A stretch of DNA of 64,000 bases from Alopecurus myosuroides (Eukaryota > Streptophyta > Magnoliopsida > Poales > Poaceae). The stretch is taken from the NCBI GenBank assembly GCA_028641055.1, contig CM054062.1:237720376-237784375 (forward strand), written 5' to 3'. Below are positions 21,486 through 34,680 of this stretch, piece by piece (positions within the stretch are counted from its first letter, which is position 1; the number at the start of each line of letters is the position of its first letter). A model generated the notes under the pieces. That model worked only from the letters and a program-made list of their open reading frames with translations. It made no database searches and was not told the DNA's origin. Both the position numbers and the translations under genes were made by a program.

Positions 21486-22795
21486 TACTGGGAAATTTTT
21501 GCCTGGCAGCCTTCAGATATGCCAGGGATACCCAGGGAGTTCGCCGAGCACTCAATTGAACTTTACAAAGACGCCAAGCCTATCAAGCAGACAACCCGAC
21601 GGTTTTCAGAGCCAAAGCAAAAGGCACTTGGAGAAGAAGTGAACAGATTACTCGCAACAAAGTTCATCCGCGAGATAAATATCTCCACCTGGTTAGCAAA
21701 CCCGGTGCTGGTCCCGAAGAAAAATACTGACATCCTTCGCATGTGCATCGACTACACGTCATTGAACAAACACTGACCCAAGGATAACTCCCCCCTACCA
21801 CGGATCGACCAGATCGTGGACTCCACAGCAGGCTGCCAGCGCCTCTCCTTCTTGGACGCCTACTCGGGCTATAATCAGATCAGGATGAAAAAGGAGGATG
21901 AGGAGAAGACAGCGTTTATCACACACCACGGTGTCTACTGCTACACGACAATGCCCTTCGGGCTAAAGAACGCAGGCGCAACATATCAGCGCTGCATGCA
22001 AAAATGCCTCGCCAAGCTCATTGGCAAGAACGTACAAGTGTACGTTGACGACATCGTCATCAAGACTCGAGTAGAGGACACGCTCCTCGATGACATTAGA
22101 GAAACATTCGACGCGCTGAACGCGTATCGAATCAAGCTCAACCCGACCAAATGCGTCTTTGGCGTCCCTGCAGGACAACTTGTCTGGTACCTGGTGTCTG
22201 CTCGAGGAATTGAAGCCAACCCGGGGAAAATTCAAGCGATCCTGACAATGAAGGAACCAACCAATCTCCACGGTGTGCAGCAGCTCGCAGGACGACTAGC
22301 CGCTCTAAGCAGATTCATTGCAAGGCTGGGGAAGCAAGCATTGCCCTTCTACAAGCTACTGAAGAAAACAGATAAGTTCGAGTGGACACCTGAAGCACAA
22401 AAAGCATTCGCAGACCTCAAGCGAGCACTACACAGTAGGCGTATCCTGGTAACACCACAAGAACGGGAGCCACTATACTTATACCTAGCCGCAATAAATC
22501 AAGTCATCAGCACAACGATCGTGGCCGAGCGACCGGAGGATGGCAAGGCGTATGGCGTCCAAAGACAAATATATTACATCAGCGAGGTGCTTTCGCCCTG
22601 CAAAAAGTGATACCCTCATCATCAGAAGCTCGCGTACGGCGTGGTACTCACAGCTCGAAAACTCAAGCACTACTTCCAAGAACATACTATCACGGTGCTA
22701 AACGACGCATCACTCGGTACTATCATGAACAATCCCATGGCATCCGGAAGAATTGCAAAGTGGAGTATCGAGCTTGGCGCTTGGGACACCATATA
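21486..22795 (+). pseudogene. TAT-2 reverse transcriptase and first RNase H part
   Basis: RT blocks in order: GIPREFAEHSIEL, WLANPVLVPKKNTDILRMCI, LDAYSGYNQIRMKKED, TTMPFGLKNAGATYQRCMQK and the catalytic QVYVDDIVIKTR (YVDD at 22041-22052). The thumb and connection regions (LNPTKCVFGVPAGQL, RGIEANPGKI) follow, then the RT-linked RNase H (YYISEVL, ARKLKHYFQEHTITVL). TGA codons at 21774-21776 and 22608-22610 break one continuous frame. The frame ends at DTIY where LARD-1 enters at 22796 and resumes at 33162 with AGRKSVKSQVLVEFL. Confidence 0.86.
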
Positions 22796-25700
22796 TGTCG
22801 CACCCTGATTTCTAGGGGATACTCACCGTACGAACTGGATAGCAGATGCTTGGATTATGGGGGCATAACTGCTCCCACGTCCCAGCTTCCTGGTAGGCCT
22901 GCGCTTATGCGCGACAACACAAGCCCTGCTATTCCATCGTCGATGTAAACTATCCACTAGAGATCCAAGGCACTTCCGTCGACGTACTTCAAACCATACA
23001 CACAGGGTACGTCAACGGCGTTGAACAACTGATATCACAACAGATCTCTACGACACAAAAGATTGAAATAACTTGCAAATAGCTCTCATTAGAGCAGAGA
23101 TAGAAAATACAATCATTCAGAGGGCACATGCCCCAACAATACATCATTACAATACAGCGGAAGCATTCAACAAGTCTGAGTACAGACAAGAACCAAATAG
23201 GCCTAAGAGGCCGGAAACAAACAGACGGAGCCCATCCACGAAGTCTCGGATCCTGCCCGGGTCCGCTATCTACTCGTCAGCAGTCTCGTCATACTCCACG
23301 TAGTAGCCACCAGTAGATCCTCGGAAACGCAGGTCTGCGGAAACCACAGCCCCAAAGGGGTCAGTACATAAACGTACTGGCAAGCAAGACTCACAGTTCA
23401 CCAAAGTGTAACCCGTCAACACCAAGCACAGATGCCTTGGGTTCAACGGAAGAGAGGGGATATAAAAGATGCTGCAACTGGCTGCGCTAACCAACTACAG
23501 AGATTCTACCACTTCCGGCTAACAGAAAGGAGATAAGATCGAGGATTGTAACCAACTGAAAGATAACTTCAAGCAAACCCATCCTGGATCTCGCCCCTTA
23601 TCCAAACAAGCAATCCGAGGATAACCCACACAGTTGTATTAAAGGTGAATCAAGTTATTGTGTCATCAACATATTACTAGTCAAGTTATTAATCATTGGG
23701 TGTAACATGTTTGATCATTATGTTTAAGTTGTCCTGAGTACTTGTTAGCCAGTACTTTCACCAAGTAATCCATAACCGCGGAAAACACGGCTTCTCGAGA
23801 AGATTATCCCTGCAGGGTTGCACCAATTTGGCCGTACACGCATGAATAACCCGCCAGATGGGAAGCTAACCCACCAAGCGAGGCACTCAACACAACTCAA
23901 CTCTTCTTCGCATCAAGCCCAAAGAACCTTGGGCGCACGGCTAATCGAGCCCAGAAGAAAATGGACCCTCATAGCACTCTAAGAACGTGTCCCCCTATAT
24001 GCCGACTACAAAAGTTCCACCCTGGCCTGGGCTCGCAAAAACATGCATGCGGCAAATGGAAAACACGAACTAAATGAGGCGATTTGGACGAGATGTGAAT
24101 CGAATCAAATTGAGGGGGGCGCCCATACTCGCTTCCCACATGCGGTTAGTGCGCTCATCATGGATCAGTAGACAAGACCCTTTTCCTATTAGGGTCGACA
24201 CTAGCAGGCCTCAAAACCACACAGGGCCTCCTGCCGGTGCCTTATCATCAAATTATTATTAACAATAGCATTAGCATGATTGATTGATTAAACATCGAGC
24301 CCCCAGAACATAATAGAAATAGCAACAGAAAGTAACGGGTAACAGACTCGAGCAAAACAACCTAAGCATGCTAGTAAGACACTGGCTCAATCAATAGGGT
24401 TGTAGGAGGGGTGGTGAGGCAATATCAGGGTTCAGGGAATCATGTGATAGGTTCGTAACAGAAACAGCTACCACTAAGGCTAGCAGAAAAGAACAACGGA
24501 AAGTATCGGTAACCAATGTTGAAAGGAACACAGTGGTTCATGTGAGTGATAACTTGCCTGCAAAACCCAGTAGCCTGGTACTGAGCTAGATCCTTAGAAG
24601 GGGTGTCGTAAGTATCGTCGGTCTCAACGTCGTCGTTTATCCGGGAAAAAGCAAACAAACAATGCAGAAAGATAAACAATCAATATCATGGCATAGTGCA
24701 CAAACATGGGATGATGCATGACCAGTTAATTGATGCAACAGAATAAACTAGTTGACAAGATAACAACATGATTAAATGGACCCACATGCAATTGGATTGC
24801 ATATGCAAAGCCCATGAATTATGGTTGAATTAATTGTTTTACAACTAATCATCATGTGGAAGTGAATTATCATGATGCATGGATGAGGAAAACAGCAAAA
24901 TAACAACAATAGAGTCAATTGGAAATAAGGTTTACCAAGTTTAGAAATTCATTTATTAAGTTTTGGAATTTTGGTTACTTAAAGATGTCACACAAGCATT
25001 TGTTGTTTTCATCAAGTTAAATTGTTCAAAATAGATAACAGAGTTCATATTTGAAAAGAAAACAAGATTTTAGTTGGAATACATGTTTCACTTGTTGAAA
25101 AAGGATTTCAAATAAATTATTTAGGAATTAAACAAGTTAAACAAGAATTAAATGAATTTAATTCAAACATGAACTTATTTGAATTTTTTTATTTGTTCAA
25201 AGCATTAAACCAAATTCATATTTCAAAAGTTTATACTTTTAGGGTTTGAAAACATATTTTATATGTCCCAAAAGAATTTGATTTGATCAAGTTATGAATT
25301 TAACAATATTAAATGAATTAAATAAGGTTTAAATTATTTAACCACTTTTAATTATTCAAAACATGAAACAAAATTTATATTTGGAAAGAGGGTTTAATTT
25401 TGCATGGAAAACATATTTCATTTGTGGAAATTGGATTTAAAATGAGCAAGTTATTATTTTGGCAATTTTAAATGCATTAAACAAGAAACAGTTGTTTTCA
25501 GCAATTTAAATTATTCAAAACAGCAAACAAAATTTATATTTGGAAAGTACATGAAAAGTTGATTGGAAAACATATTTAGTTTGTGGAATTTGGAATTTTT
25601 ATGAACAAGTTATGAATTTTGCAAGTTTAAGTGAATTTGACAAGTTTTCAAATTTTGCACCAATTTAAAATATTCAAAACAGTAAACAAATTTTATATTT

Positions 25701-27558
25701 GGATAGAGTATTTAATTTGGTACAGAAAACATATTAAAAATGTTGAATTTGGAGTTAGGATGATTTATTTATGCAATTTCCAAATTTAAGGTGTAATCTG
25801 CCAATTGTTATTAACTAGGGACTTAGAATTAATTTTTACAGGGACCTAGAAGAACTGGCAGGGACTGGGTTGCAATTAGCTGTTTACTGGAGTTGTGAAA
25901 AATAAAAATAAAAAACTGGGTTTAATCCGCGGGGGGTGGGATTCGAACCCACCCCCTCTACTGCGCTCGCAAGGCACCGGACCAGTGGGGTGGACTTCGG
26001 GTTGTGATGGAAAGGGCAGTGGGGGGGGGGGGTATGAGGTGTTGCTGCGGGTTACTGAATCTCTGCACGCACTGAACGCGGACAGAGCAGATCGCTGCCA
26101 GGGTCGAGCTGCAGGTCGCCGGCAGCGTTGCTGCTGCGCCTCCGACGTGGGCGCTGGGGTGGCCGTGCGCTGCGGGATTGGAGGGCGGAGAGGCGAGGGG
26201 ATGGAGGGGAAAAGGAATCGGGGGCCTCACTTTGGGGACAGCAGGGAGGAGGCGATCGGATCGTTGGGGCGGACAGCAGGTACAGAGGACGTCGGCGGCG
26301 GTTGGAGGCGAAGGCGGCGACGGCTCGGGGCTCCTCGGGGCCGACCGAGGGCACGGCGAGGGAGAGGAACCCGTGGCGGTTCCATTCCCGGCCACGGTTG
26401 GCCCCGGAGGTGGCCAGGTCGACGGTGGGTGGCGAGGTCTGACGGCGACCAAGTGGACGAGTTTCAGAGACAGAGGCGTGGCTGCAGGTTCAGAACAGAG
26501 GGCGCAGGGAGGAAATAGATAGGAGATCGGCGGCGCTAGGCTAGAGGGGAGGGGTCTAGGTCTTAGGGTAAGCAGAAGGGAGAGATTTTATGGAGGCAGC
26601 AAGCTCGTACGGCTGAGCATCGAGCGGGGAAGGAGGGATCGCACGGTGCAGGTGGAGACGTATAGCGTGACATCACCAGGAGGAGGAAGAAAGCGACAGG
26701 TTGAAGGGGTACTGGGCCAAGTGGTAACGGGCTGGGCTGGGGTTAGCTGCTGCTCCTCCTTTTCTCTTTTGTTATTTTTTTTTTGTTTTACTGTTTTTTT
26801 TGTAGCAAAAGCAAAAAGGAAGCATTGGATGGTTTTTAAGTGGTTAAAATTTTTGGAAATTTCAGTGTAGGTTATTTATACCATTAGCAAACAGATGCCA
26901 ACTTCCAAAGTCAAAAGTTTGAATTTTTATTGGATATTTGTATTCCAACCAACTTTGAATGAATTTTCATATTAAGTAAACCTTATGAAATAAAAGCATT
27001 TTGATAGGGTAGCCCCTAAGAATTAAAAGATTAAAATTAGTTGGTTGAATTGATAATGTTTATAAAGTGGTTATAACTCAACTTGGGTGCTGTTTGAAAG
27101 AATTTGATTTGAAATTGGAATATTTTGTTAATTAATAGAAACAACCATTTAATAGGGTGAACCCTATTATTAGTTGGATTAGACACATTGGAAAGGTTTG
27201 ATATTTGATAATTTCCAAATGAGGTGTTGATGATGATTTTGCTTTGAATTTGAAAACCAATTTGGAAAGGCTTAGTGGAATTTATAACACCATTTTATTA
27301 AGTGATTCACATGGAATAAAGTGAAACAAATTGGTTGTTTTTATTTGTTATTTTTAATCCAAAAGTTGTAACAGAACAAGTATGAAAACAAAGCAGTTGA
27401 ATTTGTTTGATTTTCATTGTGAAAACAAAGAATAACAGATGCAAAACAAATAATAAACAAAAGCAAACAAGGAAGTAAAATGATGACATGATGCAATACT
27501 TTAATTAAACAGGAAATCAAACATTCTATGGGGTAGTTTTCATACTTGGGCTGTTACA
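22796..27558 (-). repeat. LARD-1 LTR, left copy (3' LTR)
   Basis: 4763 bp. It holds an AT-rich block (24940-25800), a short inverted-repeat hairpin (25932-25956) and a GC-rich block (25990-26560). On the minus strand a TATA-like ATAAAAT (26591-26585) precedes a C/T-rich leader, so transcription probably starts about 950 bp into the LTR. GGCCTAAGAGGCC lies at 23200-23212. Long GC-rich frames here mirror each other on both strands and are not treated as genes. Confidence 0.9.
25932..25956 (-). other. tRNA T-arm-like hairpin in the LARD-1 LTR
   Basis: The minus strand contains GTGGGTTCGAATCCCAC with a 9-bp stem, matching the T-arm and B-box pattern (GGTTCGAATCC) of tRNA genes. A repeat copy is at 31532-31556. 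Upstream minus-strand sequence does not fold into a clear full tRNA, so this may be a captured tRNA or SINE piece. Confidence 0.45.
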
Positions 27559-28397
27559 AAACGCCCCCCCTTGAAGGAATCGCGCCCCGAGATTCCTACT
27601 GAGAAAAGAAAAGGTCCGGATACTTCTTGGGTAGACGTTAGGGAATTTGGAAACCATCGGAACATTTTCAAGTGAAGGGAGAGGTTTTGTATGGAGGGTG
27701 TATAGTTGAACAGGATTTGATTGATTTGGAGGATAGACTATCTGGAATGGGGTGCTTCAGGAATGCTTCATCGAAACAACCCCAGGTGATAGGAATGCCA
27801 GCTCTCATAGCCTGGGATCAACAACAGCAACAACAACAACAACAACCTTTCTGGCCAGATAGACTTGATATTTGGGAAGTTTTGATTAGACGCCGGTAGA
27901 AGAATTGATGTGGAAAACAACAACAAGATTTCAACGGACGAAAAGGATGTTGAGAAGAACAAGATATCAACATCGGGGAAAACGAGAACAAAACTCCTGA
28001 GGTACTACGGAAAAACCCATCCGGGCTTCTAAAGGATCAATATCTACTGCTTAAGGAATAGAGGATCTGCTTCCGGGGCTTACACGCCTCCGTTCTCAAT
28101 CATGAGTAGGCAATATGATAAATCATGTCACAACCACCTCCATTCCTATGGTCTAGTAGATATAACCATCCTAGAGAAACCAGGATTCGTGAAATCCTAA
28201 CTTGAAAGTTTAGATGAGAAGGGAAAAACAACGTTGCACTTCCTTACCAGAAAAGGGAGGGTGGGTGGGGAAAGAAGAAAAAGAACAGAATTCCTACTCT
28301 CACGTTTCATTTTTCCTATATAGCTACAAAATAGTTTCTAGACTCAACTGCGACCAGTAAAAAGGGATCCTACAGGCAGACAGGCTCTGATACCATT
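27559..28397 (-). other. LARD-1 internal region, no coding capacity
   Basis: 839 bp between the LTRs. On the minus strand it starts with the initiator-Met primer site (28395-28384, two bases from the LTR) and ends with the tract AAGGGGGGGCG (27572-27562) beside the other LTR. A CAA-repeat run lies at 27821-27846. Stops occur in every frame; no gag, RT or integrase motif is present. Confidence 0.85.
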
Positions 28398-31300
28398 TGT
28401 CGCACCCTGATTTCTAGGGGATACTCACCGTACGAACTGGATAGCAGATGCTTGGATTATGGGGCATAACTGCTCCCACGTCCCAGCTTCCTGGTAGGCC
28501 TGCGCTTATGCGCGACAACACAAGCCCTGCTATTCCATCGTCGATGTAAACTATCCACTAGAGATCCAAGGCACTTCCGTCGACGTACTTCAAACCATAC
28601 ACACAGGGTACGTCAACGGCGTTGAACAACTGATATCACAACAGATCTCTACGACACAAAAGATTGAAATAACTTGCAAATAGCTCTCATTAGAGCAGAG
28701 ATAGCAAATACAATCATTCAGAGGGCACATGCCCCAACAATACATCATTACAATACAGCGGAAGCATTCAACAAGTCTGAGTACAGACAAGAACCAAATA
28801 GGCCTAAGAGGCCGGAAACAAACAGACGGAGCCCATCCACGAAGTCTCGGATCCTGCCCGGGTCCGCTATCTACTCGTCAGCAGTCTCGTCATACTCCAC
28901 GTAGTAGCCACCAGTAGATCCTCGGAAACGCAGGTCTGCGGAAACCACAGCCCCAAAGGGGTCAGTACATAAACGTACTGGCAAGCAAGACTCACAGTTC
29001 ACCAAAGTGTAACCCGTCAACACCAAGCACAGATGCCTTGGGTTCAACGGAAGAGAGGGGATATAAAAGATGCTGCAACTGGCTGCGCTAACCAACTACA
29101 GAGATTCTACCACTTCCGGCTAACAGAAAGGAGATAAGATCGAGGATTGTAACCAACTGAAAGATAACTTCAAGCAAACCCATCCTGGATCTCGCCCCTT
29201 ATCCAAACAAGCAATCCGAGGATAACCCACACAGTTGTATTAAAGGTGAATCAAGTTATTGTGTCATCAACATATTACTAGTCAAGTTATTAATCATTGG
29301 GTGTAACATGTTTGATCATTATGTTTAAGTTGTCCTGAGTACTTGTTAGCCAGTACTTTCACCAAGTAATCCATAACCGCGGAAAACACGGCTTCTCGAG
29401 AAGATTATCCCTGCAGGGTTGCACCAATTTGGCCGTACACGCATGAATAACCCGCCAGATGGGAAGCTAACCCACCAAGCGAGGCACTCAACACAACTCA
29501 ACTCTTCTTCGCATCAAGCCCAAAGAACCTTGGGCGCACGGCTAATCGAGCCCAGAAGAAAATGGACCCTCATAGCACTCTAAGAACGTGTCCCCCTATA
29601 TGCCGACTACAAAAGTTCCACCCTGGCCTGGGCTCGCAAAAACATGCATGCGGCAAATGGAAAACACGAACTAAATGAGGCGATTTGGACGAGATGTGAA
29701 TCGAATCAAATTGAGGGGGGCGCCCATACTCGCTTCCCACATGCGGTTAGTGCGCTCATCATGGATCAGTAGACAAGACCCTTTTCCTATTAGGGTCGAC
29801 ACTAGCAGGCCTCAAAACCACACAGGGCCTCCTGCCGGTGCCTTATCATCAAATTATTATTAACAATAGCATTAGCATGATTGATTGATTAAACATCGAG
29901 CCCCCAGAACATAATAGAAATAGCAACAGAAAGTAACGGGTAACAGACTCGAGCAAAACAACCTAAGCATGCTAGTAAGACACTGGCTCAATCAATAGGG
30001 TTGTAGGAGGGGTGGTGAGGCAATATCAGGGTTTAGGGAATCATGTGATAGGTTCGTAACAGAAACAGCTACCACTAAGGCTAGCAGAAAAGAACAACGG
30101 AAAGTATCGGTAACCAATGTTGAAAGGAACACAGTGGTTCATGTGAGTGATAACTTGCCTGCAAAACCCAGTAGCCTGGTACTGAGCTAGATCCTTAGAA
30201 GGGGTGTCGTAAGTATCGTCGGTCTCAACGTCGTCGTTTATCCGGGAAAAAGCAAACAAACAATGCAGAAAGATAAACAATCAATATCATGGCATAGTGC
30301 ACAAACATGGGATGATGCATGACCAGTTAATTGATGCAACAGAATAAACTAGTTGACAAGATAACAACATGATTAAATGGACCCACATGCAATTGGATTG
30401 CATATGCAAAGCCCATGAATTATGGTTGAATTAATTGTTTTACAACTAATCATCATGTGGAAGTGAATTAGCATGATGCATGGATGAGGAAAACAGCAAA
30501 ATAACAACAATAGAATCAATTGGAAATAAGGTTTACCAAGTTTAGAAATTCATTTATTAAGTTTTGGAATTTTGGTTACTTAAAGATGTCACACAAGCAT
30601 TTGTTGTTTTCATCAAGTTAAATTGTTCAAAATAGATAACAGAGTTCATATTTGAAAAGAAAACAAGATTTTAGTTGGAATACATGTTTCACTTGTTGAA
30701 AAAGGATTTCAAATAAATTATTTAGGAATTAAACAAGTTAAACAAGAATTAAATGAATTTAATTCAAACATGAACTTATTTGAATTTTTTATTTGTTCAA
30801 AGCATTAAACCAAATTCATATTTCAAAAGTTTATACTTTTAGGGTTTGAAAACATATTTTATATGTCCCATAAGAATTTGATTTGATCAAGTTATGAATT
30901 TAACAATATTAAATGAACTAAATAAGGTTTAAATTATTTAACCACTTTTAATTATTCAAAACATGAAACAAAATTTATATTTGGAAAGAGGGTTTAATTT
31001 TGCATGGAAAACATATTTCATTTGTGGAAATTGGATTTAAAATGAGCAAGTTATTATTTTGGCAATTTAAAATGCATTAAATAAGAAACAGTTGTTTTCA
31101 GCAATTTAAATTATTCAAAACAGCAAACAAAATGTATATTTGGAAAGTACATGAAAAGTTGATTGGAAAACATATTTAGTTTGTGGAATTTGGAATTTTT
31201 ATGAACAAGTTATGAATTTTGCAAGTTTAAGTGAATTTGACAAGTTTTCAAATTTTGCACCAATTTAAAATATTCAAAACAGTAAACAAATTTTATATTT

Positions 31301-33156
31301 GGATAGAGTATTTAATTTGGTACAGAAAACATATTAAAAATGTTGAATTTGGAGTTAGGATGATTTATTTATGCAATTTCCAAATTTAAGGTGTAATCTG
31401 CCAATTGTTATTAACTAGGGACTTAGAATTAATTTTTACAGGGACCTAGAAGAACTGGCAGGGACTGGGTTGCAATTAGCTGTTTACTGGAGTTGTGAAA
31501 AATAAAAATAAAAAACTGGGTTTAATCCGCGGGGGGTGGGATTCGAACCCACCCCCTCTACTGCGCTCGCAAGGCACCGGACCAGTGGGGTGGACTTCGG
31601 GTTGTGATGGAAAGGGCAGTGGGGGGGGGGTATGAGGTGTTGCTGCGGGTTACTGAATCTCTGCACGTACTGAACGCGGACAGAGCAGATCGCTGCCAGG
31701 GTCGAGCTGCAGGTCGCCGGCAGCGTTGCTGCTGCGCCTCCGACGTGGGCGCTGGGGTGGCCGTGCGCTGCGGGATTGGAGGGCGGAGAGGCGAGGGGAT
31801 GGAGGGGAAAAGGAATCGGGGGCCTCACTTTGGGGACAGCAGGGAGGAGGCGATCGGATCGTTGGGGCGGACAGCAGGTACAGAGGACGTCGGCGGCGGT
31901 TGGAGGCGACGGCGGCGACGGCTCGGGGCTCCTCGGGGCCGACCGAGGGCACGGCGAGGGAGAGGAACCCGTGGCGGTTCCATTCCCGGCCACGGTTGGC
32001 CCCGGAGGTGGCCAGGTCGACGGTGGGTGGCGAGGTCTGACGGCGACCAAGTGGACGAGTTTCAGAGACAGAGGCGTGGCTGCAGGTTCAGAACAGAGGG
32101 CGCAGGGAGGAAATAGATAGGAGATCGGCGGCGCTAGGCTAGAGGGGAGGGGTCTAGGTCTTAGGGTAAGCAGAAGGGAGAGATTTTATGGAGGCAGCAA
32201 GCTCGTACGGCTGAGCATCGAGCGGGGAAGGAGGGATCGCACGGTGCAGGTGGAGACGTACAGCGTGACATCACCAGGAGGAGGAAGAAAGCGACAGGTT
32301 GAAGGGGTACTGGGCCAAGTGGTAACGGGCTGGGCTGGGGTTAGCTGCTGCTCCTCCTTTTCTCTTTTGTTATTTTTTTTTGTTTTACTGTTTTTTTTGT
32401 AGCAAAAGCAAAAAGGAAGCATTGGATGGTTTTTAAGTGGTTAAAATTTTTGGAAATTTCAGTGTAGGTTATTTATACCATTAGCAAACAGATGCCAACT
32501 TCCAAAGTCAAAAGTTTGAATTTTTATTGGATATTTGTATTCCAACCAACTTTGAATGAATTTTCATATTAAGTAAACCTTATGAAATAAAAGCATTTTG
32601 ATAGGGTAGCCCCTAAGAATTAAAAGATTAAAATTAGTTGGTTGAATTGATAATGTTTATAAAGTGGTTATAACTCAACTTGGGTGCTGTTTGAAAGAAT
32701 TTGATTTGAAATTGGAATATTTTGTTAATTAATAGAAACAACCATTTAATAGGGTGAACCCTATTATTAGTTGGATTAGACACATTGGAAAGGTTTGATA
32801 TTTGATAATTTCCAAATGAGGTGTTGATGATGATTTTGCTTTGAATTTGAAAACCAATTTGGAAAGGCTTAGTGGAATTTATAACACCATTTTATTAAGT
32901 GATTCACATGGAATAAAGTGAAACAAATTGGTTGTTTTTATTTGTTATTTTTAATCCAAAAGTTGTAACAGAACAAGTATGAAAACAAAGCAGTTGAATT
33001 TGTTTGATTTTCATTGTGAAAAACAAAGAATAACAGATGCAAAACAAATAGTAAACAAAAGCAAACAAGGAAGTAAAATGATGACATGATGCAATACTTT
33101 AATTAAACAGGAAATCAAACATTCTATGGGGTAGTTTTCATACTTGGGCTGTTACA
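28398..33156 (-). repeat. LARD-1 LTR, right copy (5' LTR)
   Basis: 4759 bp, nearly identical to the left copy. The differences are single bases and homopolymer lengths, such as the G run near 31621 and T run near 32375. It has the same TATA-like site (32189-32183), hairpin (31532-31556) and GGCCTAAGAGGCC (28801-28813). It adjoins the primer site and is therefore the promoter LTR. Confidence 0.9.
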
Positions 33157-33896
33157 ATATATGCAGGGCGCAAATCTGTGAAATCACAAGTACTCGTGGA
33201 ATTCCTGAGCGAGTGGACATAACTGCAAACACCAGGCCCACCAGAATACACGAGCAACCGGATAATGTACTTCGACGGGTCGAAGAGAAACGAAGGAGCT
33301 GGCGCCGAGATTGTCCTGATATCCCCAGAGGAGACAAACTGCAGTACGTCCTGCGATTGGATTTTCCACCCGACGACCCGGCATCAAACAACGATGCAGA
33401 ATACGAGGCCCTCCTTCACGGCATGAAAATGGCGATCGTCTGCGGAGCCACCCGACTGATGATCTATGGAGATTCAAACCTCATCGTACAACAGACGACG
33501 AAAGAGTGCGACGCTATTGCAGATAACATGGTTGCTTATCGAGATATGTATAATCTGCTCGAAGAAAGTTTCAGAGGGTGCGAACTAAAGCACATCGCGC
33601 GATCTAACAACGAGGAAGCAGATAAACTGGAAAACATGGGGTTTACCAACACACTCATACCACCTGGAATATACTTCGAGAGGATGATCAAGCGTTCAGT
33701 CAAGGTCAAAAAACCAGCAGAAGCACCCGCAACATTGGAGACAGATGTCAGCCCGCAAACTGCTATTATCGAGCTCAGACACAACATTTCAAGACAGGTT
33801 TTTCTGGTCGAGCCAGTCTGGACGCAGAAATACCTCGACTACTTGTCCAACAAGCAGCTTCCAGCAGACGTTTGCGAGGCGCGACAAATAGTATGA
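33157..33896 (+). pseudogene. TAT-2 RNase H (plant dual-type, RVT_3-like)
   Basis: After the LARD-1 target copy, the frame resumes with KSVKSQVLVEFLSEWT and a stop at 33220-33222. The second RNase H domain shows MYFDGSKRNEGAGA (33267 onward), then after a frame change near 33310-33340 NNDAEYEALLHGMKMAIVCG and RLMIYGDSNLIVQQ, the D-E-D catalytic set. Tat elements commonly carry this extra RNase H. It continues open to TGA at 33894-33896. Two lesions mean it is not expressed as part of pol. Confidence 0.8.
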
Positions 33897-34680
33897 CGCA
33901 GCAAAACTTTTCGGGTGCTCAACGAAGAGCTATACAAACAGAGCATATCAGGAATATTGCAGAGATGCATAGCACCCGAGGATGGCAAGGAACTGCTGCG
34001 AGACATACACCAAGGAGATTCGGACACCACGTCAGCTGGAAGGCAATCGTGGGCAAAGCTTTTCGAGCAGGATTCTACTGGCTCACAGCGGCCAGAGACG
34101 CAAAGGACCTAGTCGATAAGTGCAATGCTTGCCAACGATTCGCGCCCAAGCCACACGCCCCTACCACTGAACTACACATGATCCCAATCGCCTGGCCCTT
34201 TGCATAATGGGGGCTAGACATGGTGGGCCCACTGCGCAAGTCGACACCCGGAGGATATACGCACTTGCTCGTAGCAGTCGACAAATTCACGAAGTGGATC
34301 GAGGCTATGCCAGTCACCTCCGCCAGCGCCCAATGCGCCGTGAAATTCCTCGATTCCATTATGTGCAGGTTTGGCATACCGCACAACATCATCACCGACA
34401 ACGGCAGGAACTTCACAGCGAAGGAAACACAGGAATTCTGCGAGCAGAAAGGAATCACCCTCAGCTTCGCCTCAGTAGCTCACCAGTAAACTAATGGACA
34501 AGTCGAGCGATCCAACGGATTAGTCTCAGCTGGCCTCAAGAAGCCGCTACTCGATCGCCTAAACCCAGCAGCAGGGCACTGGGTAGAGGAGTTACCATCA
34601 GTACTGTGGAGCCTTCGCACAACGCCAAATCGGTCAACAAACTATACGCTGTTTTTCATGGTCTACGGAGCCGAGGCTGT
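33897..34680 (+). pseudogene. TAT-2 integrase, N-terminal and core part
   Basis: Zinc-finger region FGHHVSWKAIVGKAFRAGF and DKCNACQRFAPK (34018-34150), then a stop at 34205-34207 (TAA). The core has LDMVGPLRKSTPGGYTHLLV, IITDNGRNF and, after TAA at 34487-34489, TNGQVERSNGLVS, the D-D-E triad. FFMVYGAEAV ends at 34680 where LARD-2 inserted; the C-terminus lies at 48094. Integrase would insert the element cDNA. The stops and frame changes make it non-functional. Confidence 0.82.

Larger units (their letters stand above)
22796..33156 (-). mobile_element. LARD-1: non-autonomous LTR element with 4.76-kb LTRs
   Basis: LTRs 22796-27558 and 28398-33156 surround only 839 bp. On the minus strand the LTR begins TGTAACAGCCC and ends GGTGCGACA. 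ATATA (22791-22795 and 33157-33161) is a perfect target duplication, and the TAT-2 RNase H frame rejoins when the element is removed. A primer site TGGTATCAGAGC and a G-rich tract give minus orientation. There is no gag or pol, so it depends on proteins in trans. The TGTAACA start, Met primer and internal leader suggest descent from a Tekay/Del-type chromovirus. I see about 14 substitutions between the LTRs, implying a very recent insertion. Confidence 0.9.

Noticed and set aside
25895..26522. Long GC-rich open frames on both strands, repeated at 31484-32120
   Set aside because: They lie in the two LARD-1 LTRs, overlap on opposite strands, are Arg/Gly/Pro-rich and match no family. GC-rich sequence lacks stops by chance.
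27672..27899. 75-codon frame with a Gln run in the LARD-1 interior
   Set aside because: The Gln run is a CAA microsatellite and no conserved residues surround it.
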